Assembly (NCBI GenBank): GCA_039602395.1
Contig: JBCNJP010000228.1
Location: 209,959-273,958 of the forward strand
DNA length: 64,000 nucleotides
Direction: 5' to 3'
Origin: Deinandra increscens subsp. villosa
Lineage: Eukaryota > Streptophyta > Magnoliopsida > Asterales > Asteraceae
Below are positions 33,564-46,026 of the stretch, in pieces. The position numbers and the translations under genes were made by a program. The notes beneath the pieces were generated by a model. It did not search any database and was not told the DNA's origin. It was given only the letters and a program-made list of their open reading frames with translations. How positions within the stretch are numbered: position 1 is the first letter of the stretch; each line of letters opens with the position of its first letter.

Positions 33564-34131
33564 AGTGGTATCAGAGCAGGTTTGCTCGTGATTTCTGATC
33601 GGTTTGGGTTCCTAGAGAGAGAAACAACTTTTTGGTAAGAATCACATCAATTCTCCTCAGTTTCACGTACACACGATACAAATTTTACGTTCAAAATGAT
33701 CCGTGAGTGTTTCCTTTGAGTTCTGCATCGATTTCACGACCAGAAAATTAAAATTTTTGAAAATCAGTCGTATTCTGTTTGGTACGCTGCTGGTCCGGCT
33801 CAAGAACAGGGTGGTACGCGACTGGTCCGCACGGTAATCTTCATCAGAGATTTGGTACGTGGAAAGTGGTCCGGAGGACGATCTTCATATTCTAGTCCGT
33901 GGCAGTTATTGACTGGTTTGTGGCAGTTCCGACGTATCATTTTCGTTCGTTCAATATTTTTGGTACGTTGAAAGGTGGTCGCCGGTGGTACGTCTTTGTA
34001 GTTCTGGTTCGTGTTTGGTACATGAAGAATTTGGTACGTTGAGTTGAATTTTGGTACGCAGATCGCTAATTTGGTACGCCAGATCAGTTTTTGATTCTAC
34101 AATCATGGATCCGTTCTAGGCTTTTGCAGCA
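33564..34131 (+). promoter_or_regulatory. B primer-binding site and gag leader with possible intron
   Basis: It starts with the PBS (33566-33577). TTTG|GTAAGA at 33631-33640 looks like a splice donor and CTTTTGCAG at 34121-34129 like an acceptor two bases before the gag ATG, giving a possible 495-base intron (33635-34129). About eight GGTACG and several GGTCCG copies lie inside it (33780-34085). Confidence 0.55.
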
Positions 34132-37100
34132 ATGTCTACGACCGTTCAAGCTTTACTGAATTACGATAACGAGATAGGAACTACAAACAAAGTTCCTAAA
34201 TTGGTGAAATTTGAAGATTTCCATAATTGGAAAACTCGTTATGAATCGTACATCGGTGTGACGGATGTTACTGTTTGGACACCAATGTTGGATGGTTATC
34301 AAGCTCCAAAGTTTCAAACTAGTGAATTTGCTGGTCAAGTAAAGCCGTATAACATGATGAATGATACTGAGAAAGAAGCATTTAACTTGGAAAGAAAAGC
34401 TTATTCAAACCTATCAATGGCCTTACCTAAGGATATTTTGCATCAGTTTAAAATGCATACAACATCAAAAGCGTTATGGGATGCATTGTGTCACAGATGT
34501 GAAGGCAATGCTCAATACAAGAAAAGCAAGAAAAAGGTGTTGTTGAAAGAATTTGATAATTTTTGCCATCTTCCAAATGAAACCATAAATGATCTCATTT
34601 CAAGACTATTCCATTTGGTAAGTGAACTTGACATAGTTGGAGTGAGTAAGGAAGCAGGCGAATTGAAGGAGAAGCTGTTAGATGCTCTACCTGCATCATG
34701 GGAAGGCTATATTTTGTTGTTGACACATGATAAGGGATTTGATGATATTACCTATGATGATTTAACAAGAAACTTGCTAGCTCGGGAATTAGACATGAAG
34801 CGAGTTAAAACTCTACCATCTCAAGTTCAAAATCCCGATGTGTACTTTGATGAGAATGCTTCAACTATGCATACAAAAGCAAAAGCTAACTCAAATCCAC
34901 CGACTACTGCAATTTATGTGGAAAATACTTCAGGTGGACATGCAAATATGTCTCGGGGTTCTTCAAGTGAAAGTTACACTACCAAAGCTGCGGTGACATA
35001 TCCAGTTTACTCAAGTCAATCATCTTCTACTCCAATATCAAATCAAAGTGCATTTTCAGCTAAGACCACAAATGATTTTATGGCACTATTTTCAGCAATG
35101 GCCTCTTCATATGATGGGGTGGTAGCAGGAAAATTGACTAGTGCTGAGTTAACAAATGAAGATTATGAACAAATCGACCCTGATGACTTAGAATTGATGG
35201 ATATCAATCGGTCGATGGCTATGCTTGTCAGAAGAGGAAAAACGTTTATGCAAAAAACAGGCCGTAAAGATCTCAACCCTGAGGGTAAACTTGGATCTGA
35301 TAAATCTAAGGTTCGGTGCTATAATTGTCAAAATTATGGTCACTTTGCTAAAGAATGCAACAAGGCCAATAAACAAGAAACTTCAAAGTTATACCAAAAG
35401 TATGCTGCTCAAAGTAACAAAGCATCGGGAAGTAATTCTAGCCCATCCAGTTCAAATGCAAATGCTAGTGGGTCAATCTTAGAATCTAAAGCTTTGGTCT
35501 CACAAACTGGTGAAGGTTATGATTGGGCTGCGGATTTTCCCGATGAATCTGCATTTTTGTGCACTGAAGAAAGAAATGTGACAGTTGAGGATGATCCTGA
35601 TCTTCCTCGTGAAGAGTTCTTTGCTGAAGGCCAACAAGCTTTTATGGCCGACATTCAGGTAGATTCTAAAATTTGTGAATTTTTCATGACATCTACTAAC
35701 CAAATGAAGGAACTTTCTGATGAGAAAGTCATGTATTATGATAAATACATGTTAGCAGAAGAAAATGTCACAATATACAAACAAAGGTGGGAGGCCGTTA
35801 AAGCTGAACTAAAAAGTGAGCATGCCTTGATTCTGAGCACAAAAATAGAATTAAATAACAAAACTGAAGATTATATTTTTTGTGAGAAAAAGCTTGCAGA
35901 AGCAAATGCTAAAATTTCTGATTTAAACATTGAAATCTTGGATCTTCAAAGACAACTTGAAAATTTCATAAATTCATCTTCATTTGCAAGTTTTCTTTGC
36001 AAAGATGAAAATTTAAAAGAGGTGCTCAAAGAATCAGGTTGTACATCAGTTCCTCCACCTATTGTTCATGGTCTAGGACCAAATGAATCTGAGATCAAAC
36101 CAGTTGTTGTGTTTGATTATTCTATGTTTACTGAGGGATCATCTGATAAATCCAAAGGCACTCATAAGAGAAAGCCTGTCAAACATGTGTCCAAAATTGC
36201 CAATGAGGTTTCCAAACAGTCAGAAGCTCATGACTCTGTGGTTGAAAAACCTAAAAGTGTAAAACTTACACCTTTAGAGGCTGCTCAGAAAATCATTGAA
36301 ACCGAAAAAACAATGAAAGATTTTGAAAATGCAAAGTTTGCAAAAGGTCGTGATTTGTTTTTTGAACGAGATTCTGTAACTGTAAGTAACACAACCACAC
36401 CTGATGTTAACTCAATACCAGTGCCTCCACCGAGATCGGCAAAATTTAATGTCATCGGGTTTGGACACCCTGATGAAGTTTCTAAGGTCAATCAAAAGAA
36501 ACCTCAGAAAGTTCAACAAGAGTTGCTATGCTGATTCAGAAGAAAAATGTGTGTCTGATCATGAACCTGTGAAAAATGGTTCATTGTTGAAACTTAGAAC
36601 TAGTCCACATGATCAGATTTCTTACAAGTCTCACACTCCAAAATATCAGAAGTTTTCATCAAAGTCAAAAATTACAAAATATTCACCCAAGAATTTTATA
36701 ATTCTGATGGTAAATTTTCTGCTAAAACAAACAGTTTTGACTATGAATCATACGGTTTTTGTGAGGATTATGATATCTATGATGACTTTGGTCATTATGA
36801 ACAAAATTTTGGATAATTTGAGAAAAACAAAAACAACCGTGTCAAACCCAAAGGGTATTCTGATCATTGTGGAGTTGATGATTATGGTTTTTACAATCAA
36901 TTTGGATATATTGGTCCATTGTTTAAACCTCTTCCAAAGCACAAATCTCGAAGATTTAGTGCTAAGGCACCAAGGAGAGTGGTTAAACAAATGACTGATG
37001 ATAACACCTCAACTGATTCAGGATGTAGTTTTCCTATGGTTTTTGTTGATCGCGGGAGGTGTTATCATTGTTACTAAAAGGGTCATCTAAGAAATAGATG

Positions 37101-37395
37101 TCCGGTTTTGGCAAAGAAACGAGCTTCCGCTGTTAGTAATTAAAAATCTGAAAAAGTTTCTGAGCCAAAACAGTAGATGAAAAGGTGGTCACAAAACAAT
37201 TTTTCAAAAGAGAATTTTTTTTTCAAAAATCAAAGGTCATTCGGAAGTTCATCTTCGGGTGATTTACCACGGACTCATCTACTCCAGTGTTAAGGCAAAA
37301 GTGGCTACCAAAATTGACCTCTAACGTCACTGAGGATTTTTCTGAAGACACCGGTCGACCCAAAGCTGAAAGCTTGGGTCCAGATGCTCACTAAT
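34132..37395 (+). pseudogene. B Gag
   Basis: The first 800 codons (34132-36534) are open. They hold a UBN2-type gag domain in the first ~230 residues, the CCHC knuckle CYNCQNYGHFAKEC at residue 396, the acidic linker and a coiled coil at about 525-620. The frame then breaks at the QKVQQELLC end, and homology continues in other frames through a second knuckle near 37048-37095 whose frame contains a TAA. It reaches a TGRPK-type tail and a stop near 37391. The pol frame opens about 20 bases later. The start ATG is supported by alignment with S2, A and D gag and by the acceptor-like TTTTGCAG two bases before it. Confidence 0.85.
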
Positions 37396-37408
37396 TATTT
37401 GCTGAAAT

Positions 37409-40400
37409 GTGCAGGGTGCTCGAAAGCCAGTTGTCAACAAATTCTGGGTCATTGATAGTGGAGAATCCAGGCACATGACGGGTAATATTTCCTTGCTTTC
37501 AGACGTCAAAACAATTCAAGGAGGAAATGTTACTTTCGCTGGCAATAAAGGTGGTAGAATTACCAGTGAAGGAAAGATGGGTAACGAGAAGATTTCATTT
37601 GATAAAGTCCAATTTGTGCAAGAGCTGCAACACAAGTTGCTGAGCGTATCTCAAATTTGTGATAAGCAGTATACTACTGCTTTCACAAGTTCAAAATGAT
37701 TGATTCTGAAACCTGGTATTCAAATTCCTGATGATTGGATCATTATGCGAGCTCCTAGATTTCACGATTTGTATGTGTTAAACATGAATCAGACTTCATC
37801 TGCGGTATCTGCTACTTATTTTCTATCAAAGGCTACAGAAAAAGAATCCATTTTGTGGCATCGTTGCATGGGACACATCAATTACCGGAAGATGAATTAT
37901 TTGGAAAATCATAATCTGGTAGAAGGTGTTTCAAAGAATCGATTTTCTATAAATGATGTGTGTGTCTCCTGCAAGAAAGGTAAACAAAGGAAGAAGTCTC
38001 ATCCGTCCAAGCGTTTGAATTCAATCGTAACTCCTTTGGAACTACTTCATATGGATCTCTTTGATCCTGTGAATATTTGTAGCATTGAGGGAAGTTATTA
38101 TTGTTTGTTATTACGGATGTTTTTACTCGATTTTCATGGGTGGTGTCTCTAGCTTCAAAGGATGAAACTCCAGATTTAATTCAGAAGCTATTATCCAAGT
38201 TTGAATCGATATATAAGTTTAAAGTCTATCGCATTCGTACTGATAATGGTACTGAATTCAAGAATGCTAAGTTGACAGCTTTTTGTGATTCCCTTGGAAT
38301 CAAACAAGAACTCAGTGCGCCGTATACTCCGCAACAAAATGGGGTAGTTGAATGAAAGAATTGAACATTGATTGAGACGGCTCGAACTTTGCTGGCCGAT
38401 GCACATTTACCGATAAAGTTTTGGTCTGAAGCAGTGCATACTGCATGCTATGTACTCAATCGTGTTCTGATTGTTAAGCGATTTAACAAAACAAGTTATG
38501 AGTTGCTTAAATGTTGAAAGCCAAATTTAAACTTTTTGGAATCATATGGGTGTTTATGCACGGTTCTCAAGGACGATGGGAAGTTTGCAGCTAAAGCTAT
38601 TGACGGCATTTTTGTTGGTTATCATCATCCAATGAAACGTGTTTTCTTTCCTTCTTCCAAGACCATTAAGAATCATGTGAATGTGGATTGTCAAAAACAT
38701 ACCTTTCTATAACCCAAATCGGCTGATATTCGGGCTTTTGATTACAAGGCTTTACTTGATTCTTTCATGGCTGCACAACCTGATTCTGATGAAGAGGATC
38801 CTGATACTTTAGCTGCTTTGCTACACACAATGAAGAGTCCTGAACCAGGATCATTGATTCCTAAGCTTCCAAGTACTTCTACTGCTGTTGCTTCATCTAG
38901 TCAGAACGTTTCTAATTTAGAAACAATGAGTTCTTCTGATGATGATGAAAGTACTTTTCATGAAGCTGGATCGACACCCGTTGATGATCAAATTCATTTA
39001 CCTAGTACAAGTTCTTCTGTGCCAAACTCTTTACCAATTGGTGATTTATCAAGTTCAGAAGAAGCAGATGCAAATTTAAATAATCTGGCAGATAATCTTG
39101 ACGTTTCTGATTCAACAACTCTCATGATTCACAATATTCATCCTCAAGAGAACATAATTGGAGATCCGAATTCTGGAGTGCGTACACGACATCAATTATC
39201 AGAGAATGATGATGCTTTAATTGCAGAAATTAGAGATTCCGGGGTTTAGAATGAAGTTTTTCACTCGTGTTTTCTATCTCAAGTGGAACCTACCAATGTT
39301 GATAAAGCGTTGGAAGATGCTTCTTGGGTAGAAGCAATGCAAGAAGAGTTGCAGCAATTTCAAAAAATTGGGTGTTTGGCATCTCGTGGATTTACCTATC
39401 AATTCTAAAGAACCTTGTGCAACGAAATGGGTATTCAAATGTAAGAAAGACGATCACGGTGTTATTGTCAGAAACAAGGCGCGATTAGTGGTTCAAGGTT
39501 TTTCCCAGATCGAAGGCATTGATTTCAACGAAGTGTATGCTCCTGTAGCAAGAATTAAAGCTATCAGGATATTTCTAGCTTTCGCGGCATATCACGGATT
39601 TAAGGTGTATCAGATGGATGTCAAAAGTGCTTTTCTGAATGGAAAGATTCGTGAAGAATTTTATGTGAAGCAACCGCCTGTTTTTTGTGATCCGGAGTTT
39701 CCTGAAAAAGTGTACAAGTTAGACAAGGCTTTATATGGTCTTCCCCAGGCACCAAGGGCTTGGTATGAGACACTTTCTACACACTTGCTTGACAACAGGT
39801 TTCTACGTGGCAAGGTGGATTGTATATTATTTTCAAAGAAGTTCAGGAAGGATCTGCTGCTTGTTCAAGTCTATGTTGATGATATTATCTTTAGAAGCAC
39901 AAAAGACAGCTTATGCAAAGAATTTGAGCAGGTTATGCAAACAAAGTTTGAGACGAGCTCTCTGGGGGAGATGGGTTTCCTTCTGGGTCTTCAAGTCCAT
40001 CAATCTACCAAAGGCATATTTTTGCACCAAACAAAATATGTGTCTGATATTTTGGCTCGTTTCAAGATTGGCGATGTTCGGATTCCAAGTACACCAATCC
40101 AGGTTTCACATGGTCTTGAACCAGATGAATCTGGTGCCAATGTTGATCCGACATTGTTTAGGGCTATGATTGGTTCCCTTATGTATTTGATTGCGTCTCG
40201 TCCTGATATTGTGTTTGCTGTTTGTTTATGTGCTAGGTACCAGGCAGCTCCGAAGGCTTCACATATGGTAGCAGTAAAAAGGATTTTTGCTTATTTGAAG
40301 GGTAACCCGGATCTTGGCATCTAGTACCCTAATGATAATAAGTTCGAGTTATCGGCGTATTCTGACTCGGATTATGGCGGCTGCAAATTCAACTTTAATC

Positions 40401-40821
40401 GACTACCGCCAGATGTCGGTTTTTGGGGGAGAGATTAGTGTCTTGGCAATGCAAGAAGCAAACCTCGGTTGCAACATCTACCGCTGAGGCGGAATATGTG
40501 GCTGCTTCAAGTTGTTGTTCACAAGTTTTGTGGATACAACAGCAGTTACGCGACTACGGTTTGAATTTTCTAACCACTCCAATTTACATTGATAACTCGG
40601 CGGCTATTTCTATCACGAAAATTCCTATTCAGCATTCCAAAACACAACATATTGACATAAGATATCATTTTATCCGGGATTGTTATGAGAAGAAATTAAC
40701 TGATTTGCAGAAAATTCATACAGATTTTCAACGAGCTGATTTGTTCACAAAAGCTCTTGACAAAACTTGTTTTAAATTTTTGTTGAAAATCAATGGCATT
40801 ACTAGATTGAATGCCAACTAA
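37409..40821 (+). pseudogene. B Pol, broken by several stops and frameshifts
   Basis: Protease DSG is at 37454-37462, within WVIDSGESRHMTG. A TGA at 37697 precedes the pre-integrase domain with LWHR, GH and CVSC zinc ligands. A frameshift lies near 38100, then integrase (ITDVFTRFSW, RTDNGTEF) and the E box, where two TGA stops replace Arg codons (38353-38370). More stops lie near 38516 and 38712. The linker ORF is 38767-39249, and a one-base shift in an A-run near 39362 precedes reverse transcriptase (39368-40324, YVDD at 39872-39883, intact). A TAG interrupts at 40322, then RNase H (40423-40821, STAEAEYVAAS and IDNSAA). The IN-before-RT order confirms copia. It cannot make a full polyprotein. 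Confidence 0.92.
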
Positions 40822-42140
40822 ACTGGTTTAGTTGGTTTTTTTTTGTTTTTGTTAATGTTTTCCTTTGTTTTCTGCTTTTGAGGGGGAGATTTATATGAAA
40901 AATACAAAAATAGTGTGTTTTTCTGTAATGAAAAATGAAAAAGCATAAAAAAATGGACAAATCAAAAATTGAGAAATGTGATCCAACCTTGTGAGAAATG
41001 ATGGTACATCAGTGAATGTTACTGACCATGGATAAAATAGATTGAAAAACTGTAGGTTCTTGTATGTTTCATTGAATGTGTCAATCAATATCTGATACTT
41101 GCCAGTATGATATAAACATAATGCTTGCTTGAAATTTGTGGTGTAACATAATTCTCGTGGTTGAGTAATCTTGATAAAAGATGAAAAATGCAAAAATAGA
41201 ATAAATAAGTGTTCTAGTGTACGCATGCGTTCTTTTAAAAGATTTAAACTTGTTTGATTTTCTTTATTTTGTCAAACGATAGGACGTTCTCTGCGTATCG
41301 AAAGATCAACCTGATCGTTGTTCGTTTGACGTTCTGCTTTATTTTTCTTGGTGTTTCGTATAACTCATCGGACTTTCTCTGCGTGTATGGGGGTACCGAC
41401 CTGATTGTTGTTGAGTTATACAATTTCAACTTGTTTTTGCTTTCTTATTTTCCTAAACAATCTGACTTTCTCTGTGTATCGAAAGATCGACCTGATTGTT
41501 GTTTGTTTAGGGTTCTGCTTTCTTTTTGCATGAAACACTACGGACGACTTATATCTGTAAATATTCATGAATGAATAAAAGAAACAGAAAAATAAAAAAA
41601 ATATATAATAAAATTAGATTCTCAATTACTTGGATTTGTGGGTACCACGATTTCTGTGCTTGATAAATATACCTAAGTCATATCAGAAAGCAGTAAAAAT
41701 TGATTTGATTTGACTGAAATAAACATGAAAATGTTGTATTCGTGAACTGCTTGGCTTGAATGCTGAATAGATTGAAATTGAAATGTGTTAAGTTTATATC
41801 ACTGGTATGATTTCACGTTGTGATCTTTCTCACAAAAATATAAATTATTGCCTTTAAATTTCTAGTTTCAGTTGTTTTGTTATTTCTGAAAATTCCAAAA
41901 AGATTTTTGGTGTGTTTTAGCTTAAGTTCAAAAAATCAAAAAGATTTTGGTGTGTTTTGACATAAAACTTGATAAAAGTCAAAAAGATTTTCATTATGCG
42001 TTATTTTGGATCAACTGAATTCAGATATGGAAAATTTTTTGATTGAAAGAACCATAATCGTTGCTTAAATCAGCTCATCAAATCTTAATTTGACAAAGTG
42101 TGATTTTTGGAGAAAATTTTCAAAGTTAAATGAACAGGGG
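40822..42140 (+). other. B non-coding region after pol, with purine tract and stem-loops
   Basis: A polypurine-like TTGAGGGGGAGATTT lies at about 40877-40891, far from the 3' LTR. The three-unit stem-loop array is at 41271-41510. The rest is AT-rich and shares short blocks with the 3' regions of A and E (for example GAAATGATGGTACAT near 40995 and AAAGATTTTGGTGTGTTTT near 41940). No gene is seen. Confidence 0.7.
41271..41510 (+). other. Tandem three-unit stem-loop array (B copy)
   Basis: Unit 1 is 41271-41330 (outer stem GTCAAACGA / TCGTTTGAC). Unit 2 is 41358-41421 (GTATAACTCA / TGAGTTATAC, perfect 10 bp; inner stem GTAT/GTAC with a G-U pair). Unit 3 is 41453-41510 (CTAAACAA / TTGTTTAG). Between the stems TTTCTCTGCGT or TTCTCTGCGT, or the variant TTTCTCTGTGT, and a box CGACCTGAT or CAACCTGAT are retained. 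Unit 3 has a wholly different outer stem from unit 3 of A, E and F, yet it still pairs. Confidence 0.8.
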
Positions 42141-42344
42141 CAAAATGGTAAAAAGTGGTCCGGCGTACCATATGGTACGCGGGGTGGACCATTTCACATA
42201 TAAAAGGAATTTTCTGCTTCGTGATACGCATAACCTGCGTACCAGCTCCGAACCTTCTTTCGAAAACCCTAAAATCGCCTCTCTAGTTTTTCTTCGATTT
42301 CTCAAGATATAACGAACCTCTGCTCAAGATTTTTGTTGCTACAG
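42141..42344 (+). promoter_or_regulatory. Putative internal promoter and 5'UTR exon of the B env-like gene
   Basis: An 18-bp perfect palindrome GCGTACCATATGGTACGC (42163-42180) stands about 20 bases before TATAAAAGG (42199-42207), the same word-then-TATA order as in the LTR. A CT- and AAACCCTAA-like stretch in plant 5'UTR style follows, ending at the donor ACAG|GTAGAT (42341-42350). Confidence 0.55.
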
Positions 42345-42881
42345 GTAGATCTTGTGATTGCGAATCATTTGGTGGTCTTGGATTGCATTATGGTGTTCTC
42401 ATTTGTGTGATTTTTTGAGTTTTAAGTCTCGATTTTTCGCTAAATCGATTGGGGGGTTGGTTTAATGGGTTATCAATGATCTTAATCCCTTCTAAGCACA
42501 TGTACTGGGTCGGTTTTTGGTCTAGAACAAAACCCCATCAACTGATTTCAAAACAAAACCGATTTGGAGTGTCAAAATCGAAATTGTCTCTTCAGTTAAC
42601 TGTTCCTCCACCGTACCACATGGTACGTGACGTACCAGATTTGGTACGTGACCTATAGTGGTCCGTATCTGGTTCATTTGACCTTTCTGGTATGTGGTCA
42701 ACGATTCTGGTTCGCCGTACCAGATCTGGTTCGTGTGACCAATTTGGTCTATGGGTGGTCCGTTGGTCAATGTTTCCAAAAAGTTAATCGTGTGAGCGTT
42801 TCGAATTGAATTAGAATCAGCTGTAAACAGTTTTGGTTATATCTCATGATTTTAATGATTGTTCGTGTTTATGTTTTTCAG
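42345..42881 (+). other. Predicted 5'UTR intron of the B env-like gene
   Basis: 537 bases from GTAGAT to ATGTTTTTCAG, ending three bases before the ATG. CGTACC/GGTACG words cluster at about 42610-42770. There is no long ORF with a recognisable product. Confidence 0.5.
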
Positions 42882-42884
42882 AAA

Positions 42885-45800
42885 ATGGTGGCGTTAAAAT
42901 CAAATGATGAACACAATATTTGTACTTGTCTAAGTGCATCTGCTTGATGGAAACCGCATTTTCTTGGCATGTTCGACTTTTTGGAAAGATCGAGAATTTA
43001 CTATGTTGCCACTCACGAATGTACTCCGTACAAGGATTTACTCATATTGCTCTGGAATTCTGCTCAAGTGGACTGTTCTGTGGAACCTTCTGTAATTCGT
43101 GCAAGAATTATTCAAACTGACATGACTGTATCTGAAGTAGATGTACATAGAGTTTTGAGATTAAACGATCAATCAACTTTTCCGACGATATTTGATGAAA
43201 TTGACTTGGTGGCGTTGCTACGAAGAATAAAGTATGATGGATACTTATATGATTCTTGGCTTCTTAAGTCGAATCTGAGTCCTCCATACAAATATTTTAT
43301 GCACGTGGTTATCAAATGTTTTGGAAATCGTTTAAGAGGTCATGATGTGTTTGACATGAAGATTCTATCCTTCTTTTATGCTTTGGTGATGAACCGAGAG
43401 TTCAATTTTTCTGGATGGATCTTCAACTACATGAAAGAGAATATCTTGTCAAAACAAAACAAAAGTGTCATGTATCCAAGGTTTCTACAAATGATCTTAA
43501 ATGATCTACACCCAAATCTTCCAAAGAATCCAACAGTTGTCTTGGTTTTAAAGCACATGAATGAAGTTGCTGTGGGAAAGCTACCAGTTTATCAAAAGAG
43601 GAAAGGACTGGCAAATGTACCTCCTCCAGTTAAACATTTGATTGGTCATTTGACCAAATCTGATTATGTAGCTCCTGCAAATGGTGCTGCAAGACATGAT
43701 GATAGTTCGGATGATGAATTAGAGTATGATGACAGAGGTTATCCTGTTGATGAAGATGAGAATGAGGAAGAAGATCAAGATGAACCAGCAAACCCAGAAC
43801 CCAATGTGCAAGAACCTGTGCAGTAAGAAAATCAAGAGCAAGTTGTTCAAGAGGATGTTCATGAATCTGTAGCTGTAAATGTTCAGGATGATGAGATGAT
43901 GGATGATGCTGATGTTTCTGATGCTGATGCAAGTTCGTCTGATATTGATTCAGATTCTGGTGATTATGTGGAAATCTTGCATAATACCAGAGGTATTCAA
44001 GTAAAGAAATGTTCTAAACAACATATTAAATACTTGAAGTTAAAGAATCTGGATACTTCAAAGTATGAACATAGAACCAAACAGGCTGAAGATAGAGATG
44101 TTAATGATGATCCGTCTTATACTCCTGCTATGGAGGAGCCTGTTAGGAAGACAAAGACTGCAGATAAAGGGAAAACTCCTATGTTGTTCACTGGCAAGCG
44201 GTTTAAACGTATGGCTAGGCCAAACATGACAGTGAAGCAGGGTTCATTCCTTGTCGATGCTCGGAAGGCAGGTAGCAGTCCACCTAGTAAGAAGCAAAAG
44301 GTGACAAATCAGTCTTCTATCCTAGTGCAACCAACTACACAAGCTGTAAATGTTCAAAGTTCCAGTAATCCACCTGTTAGAAAGCTAGTTATCCGAAAGC
44401 CTTCTATAATTGCTTCTGCTTCTACATCAACCACTGCTGCTTCTACAACATCTACTATTTCTTCTTCTGATTTGAAGCTTGCATTACATCAAACCAGACT
44501 TGATGAGTTAGAATCAACAAATCATCAGCAAGATGATGAAATTAGAGGCTTAAAGAATCTGGTTAAGGAATTGGTGTCTAGAGATCAGTCAAAAGATTTT
44601 GAGATTGCTAAATTACAACAACTTTCTCTTTCTCTGGGTGAGTAGCTAAAACATTTGCTCAAAGCTTTACCTGCTCAGGGGGAGAGAAGACCGAATCCTG
44701 AAGAAAGTTATTGAGAAGATGATGATGTTTTGAAATATTTGAATGATGATCCTGACCCTGAAGGAGGTGTTGGTGGAGATGGTTCTGGTGTTGGTGCAGC
44801 TGGAACATCTGCTGCTGCCGGAACAATCAGGGGGAGTCGTCTGAAAAAGAGGAATATGATGTAACTCCGATTACCAGGGTTCAGTTAGGAGAAGGGGAGT
44901 TTATAAATCCATATTCGAAAGAGCAACTAGCTGCTATCTTTGCTTTAAATGTGGATGATATTGACAAAGTTCCGTTTGCTGGTCCATACAAAGAAGAGGA
45001 TTCAGATGATAATATTGATTATGAAGAAGAACAGGTAGAAGTTGAGGATATGACTACTGAATAGTATCCAGATGATCTTAAAGTTTATGGAAATTTTTCT
45101 GATAATGATCAGTCTGGAGGTTTCAATTTCTATAGCAAAGAAGATGAAGATAAAGTTGTTAAAGAATTAAAGAAGAAAGATTCTGAAAAAACAACCAGAA
45201 TCAAGTGAGTCTGAGAGTTTATCATAAGAACAAGAAAAGAAGATGTTATTTGATGCCTGGTTGAAAGAGCAGAGAGCTAAGAAGCTGCCAGTAGTGAAAC
45301 CGACAAAAGTTGTTGATCAGAAGAAATTCTTTGACAGGAAAGGTGGAGAAGCTACTGGTAGTATAATCAGTTGGATGTTTGATTCAGAACTCAAGCGCTA
45401 TGCTATAAAGAAAGAGTTTGGAGTTATGTACTTGAAGAATGCTACAAGATTTAGCACTTTGCCGGTTTGTGATGTTCGGGATTTGTCAAGAAAACCATTT
45501 TTGAATCATGGAAGTGATAAGTTGGCAGAGTTCTTCAAGAACAAATTGATAGAAGAATGTCAAGGCAGATTCAGATTCTTAACTCCTCAAAGGCCGAAGT
45601 ATTCTGAGCACCCTACTGATATTCATCCAAAAACTAGAAAACCGGTTGTGATTCTGAAGTACAAGAAGTCGGTTCAGATGAAGAAAATACCATTGAAGAA
45701 GCTTGATAAAGAATTTATCAAGACATTAAGATGGTGGTATTATGATGAGAATACTAGAGAAGCAGTGGTGGTGGTCAAAGAAGAAAACAAGGTGGTCAGG

Positions 45801-45914
45801 TTTTATGATTCAATGTGGTTGATCAACTTGTCCAAAGATGATATAGACAAACTCTATCACAGCAACATATTGTATAAGGCTGAGCATGCTGAGCAAGCTT
45901 TACAGTTTCAATGA
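42885..45914 (+). pseudogene. B env-like 3' gene
   Basis: A frame of about 1,010 codons from the ATG at 42885. The N-terminal domain (about 42969-43650) is predicted helical with a YPRFLQMIL stretch, and is related to the S1 gene at 1-1373. An Asp/Glu-rich linker follows, then a basic low-complexity region, a short coiled coil (about 44480-44640) and a C-terminal domain (45243-45914). Stops fall at 42945 (TGA), 43824 (TAA) and 44643 (TAG), with frame disturbance up to about 45230, yet the first and last blocks share one frame. I see no signal peptide or membrane helix, so an envelope role is not supported. The stop-rich state says the copy is dead. Confidence 0.75.
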
Positions 45915-46026
45915 GTGATTAGAGTGTGTTTTGCTATTAGAATTCATGCTGGAAACAATCAAAGACAACATTGGCAGAAGACTGAGACAAAAGCTTCTGA
46001 AGACTAGCACAAGACAAGTGGGAGTT
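45915..46026 (+). other. B 3'UTR and polypurine tract
   Basis: The purine run AAGTGGGAGTTTG directly before the 3' LTR (46027) is the plus-strand primer site. Confidence 0.75.

Noticed and set aside
41271..41510. Hammerhead or other known self-cleaving ribozyme in the stem-loop array
   Set aside because: No CUGAUGA core with a matching GAAA and cleavage triplet is present on either strand. The GAAA seen is a hairpin loop. I could not match the boxes to another ribozyme class from memory.
42969..45914. True viral envelope protein in B
   Set aside because: No signal peptide, hydrophobic membrane span or fusion-peptide-like segment is visible. The label env-like reflects gene position only.
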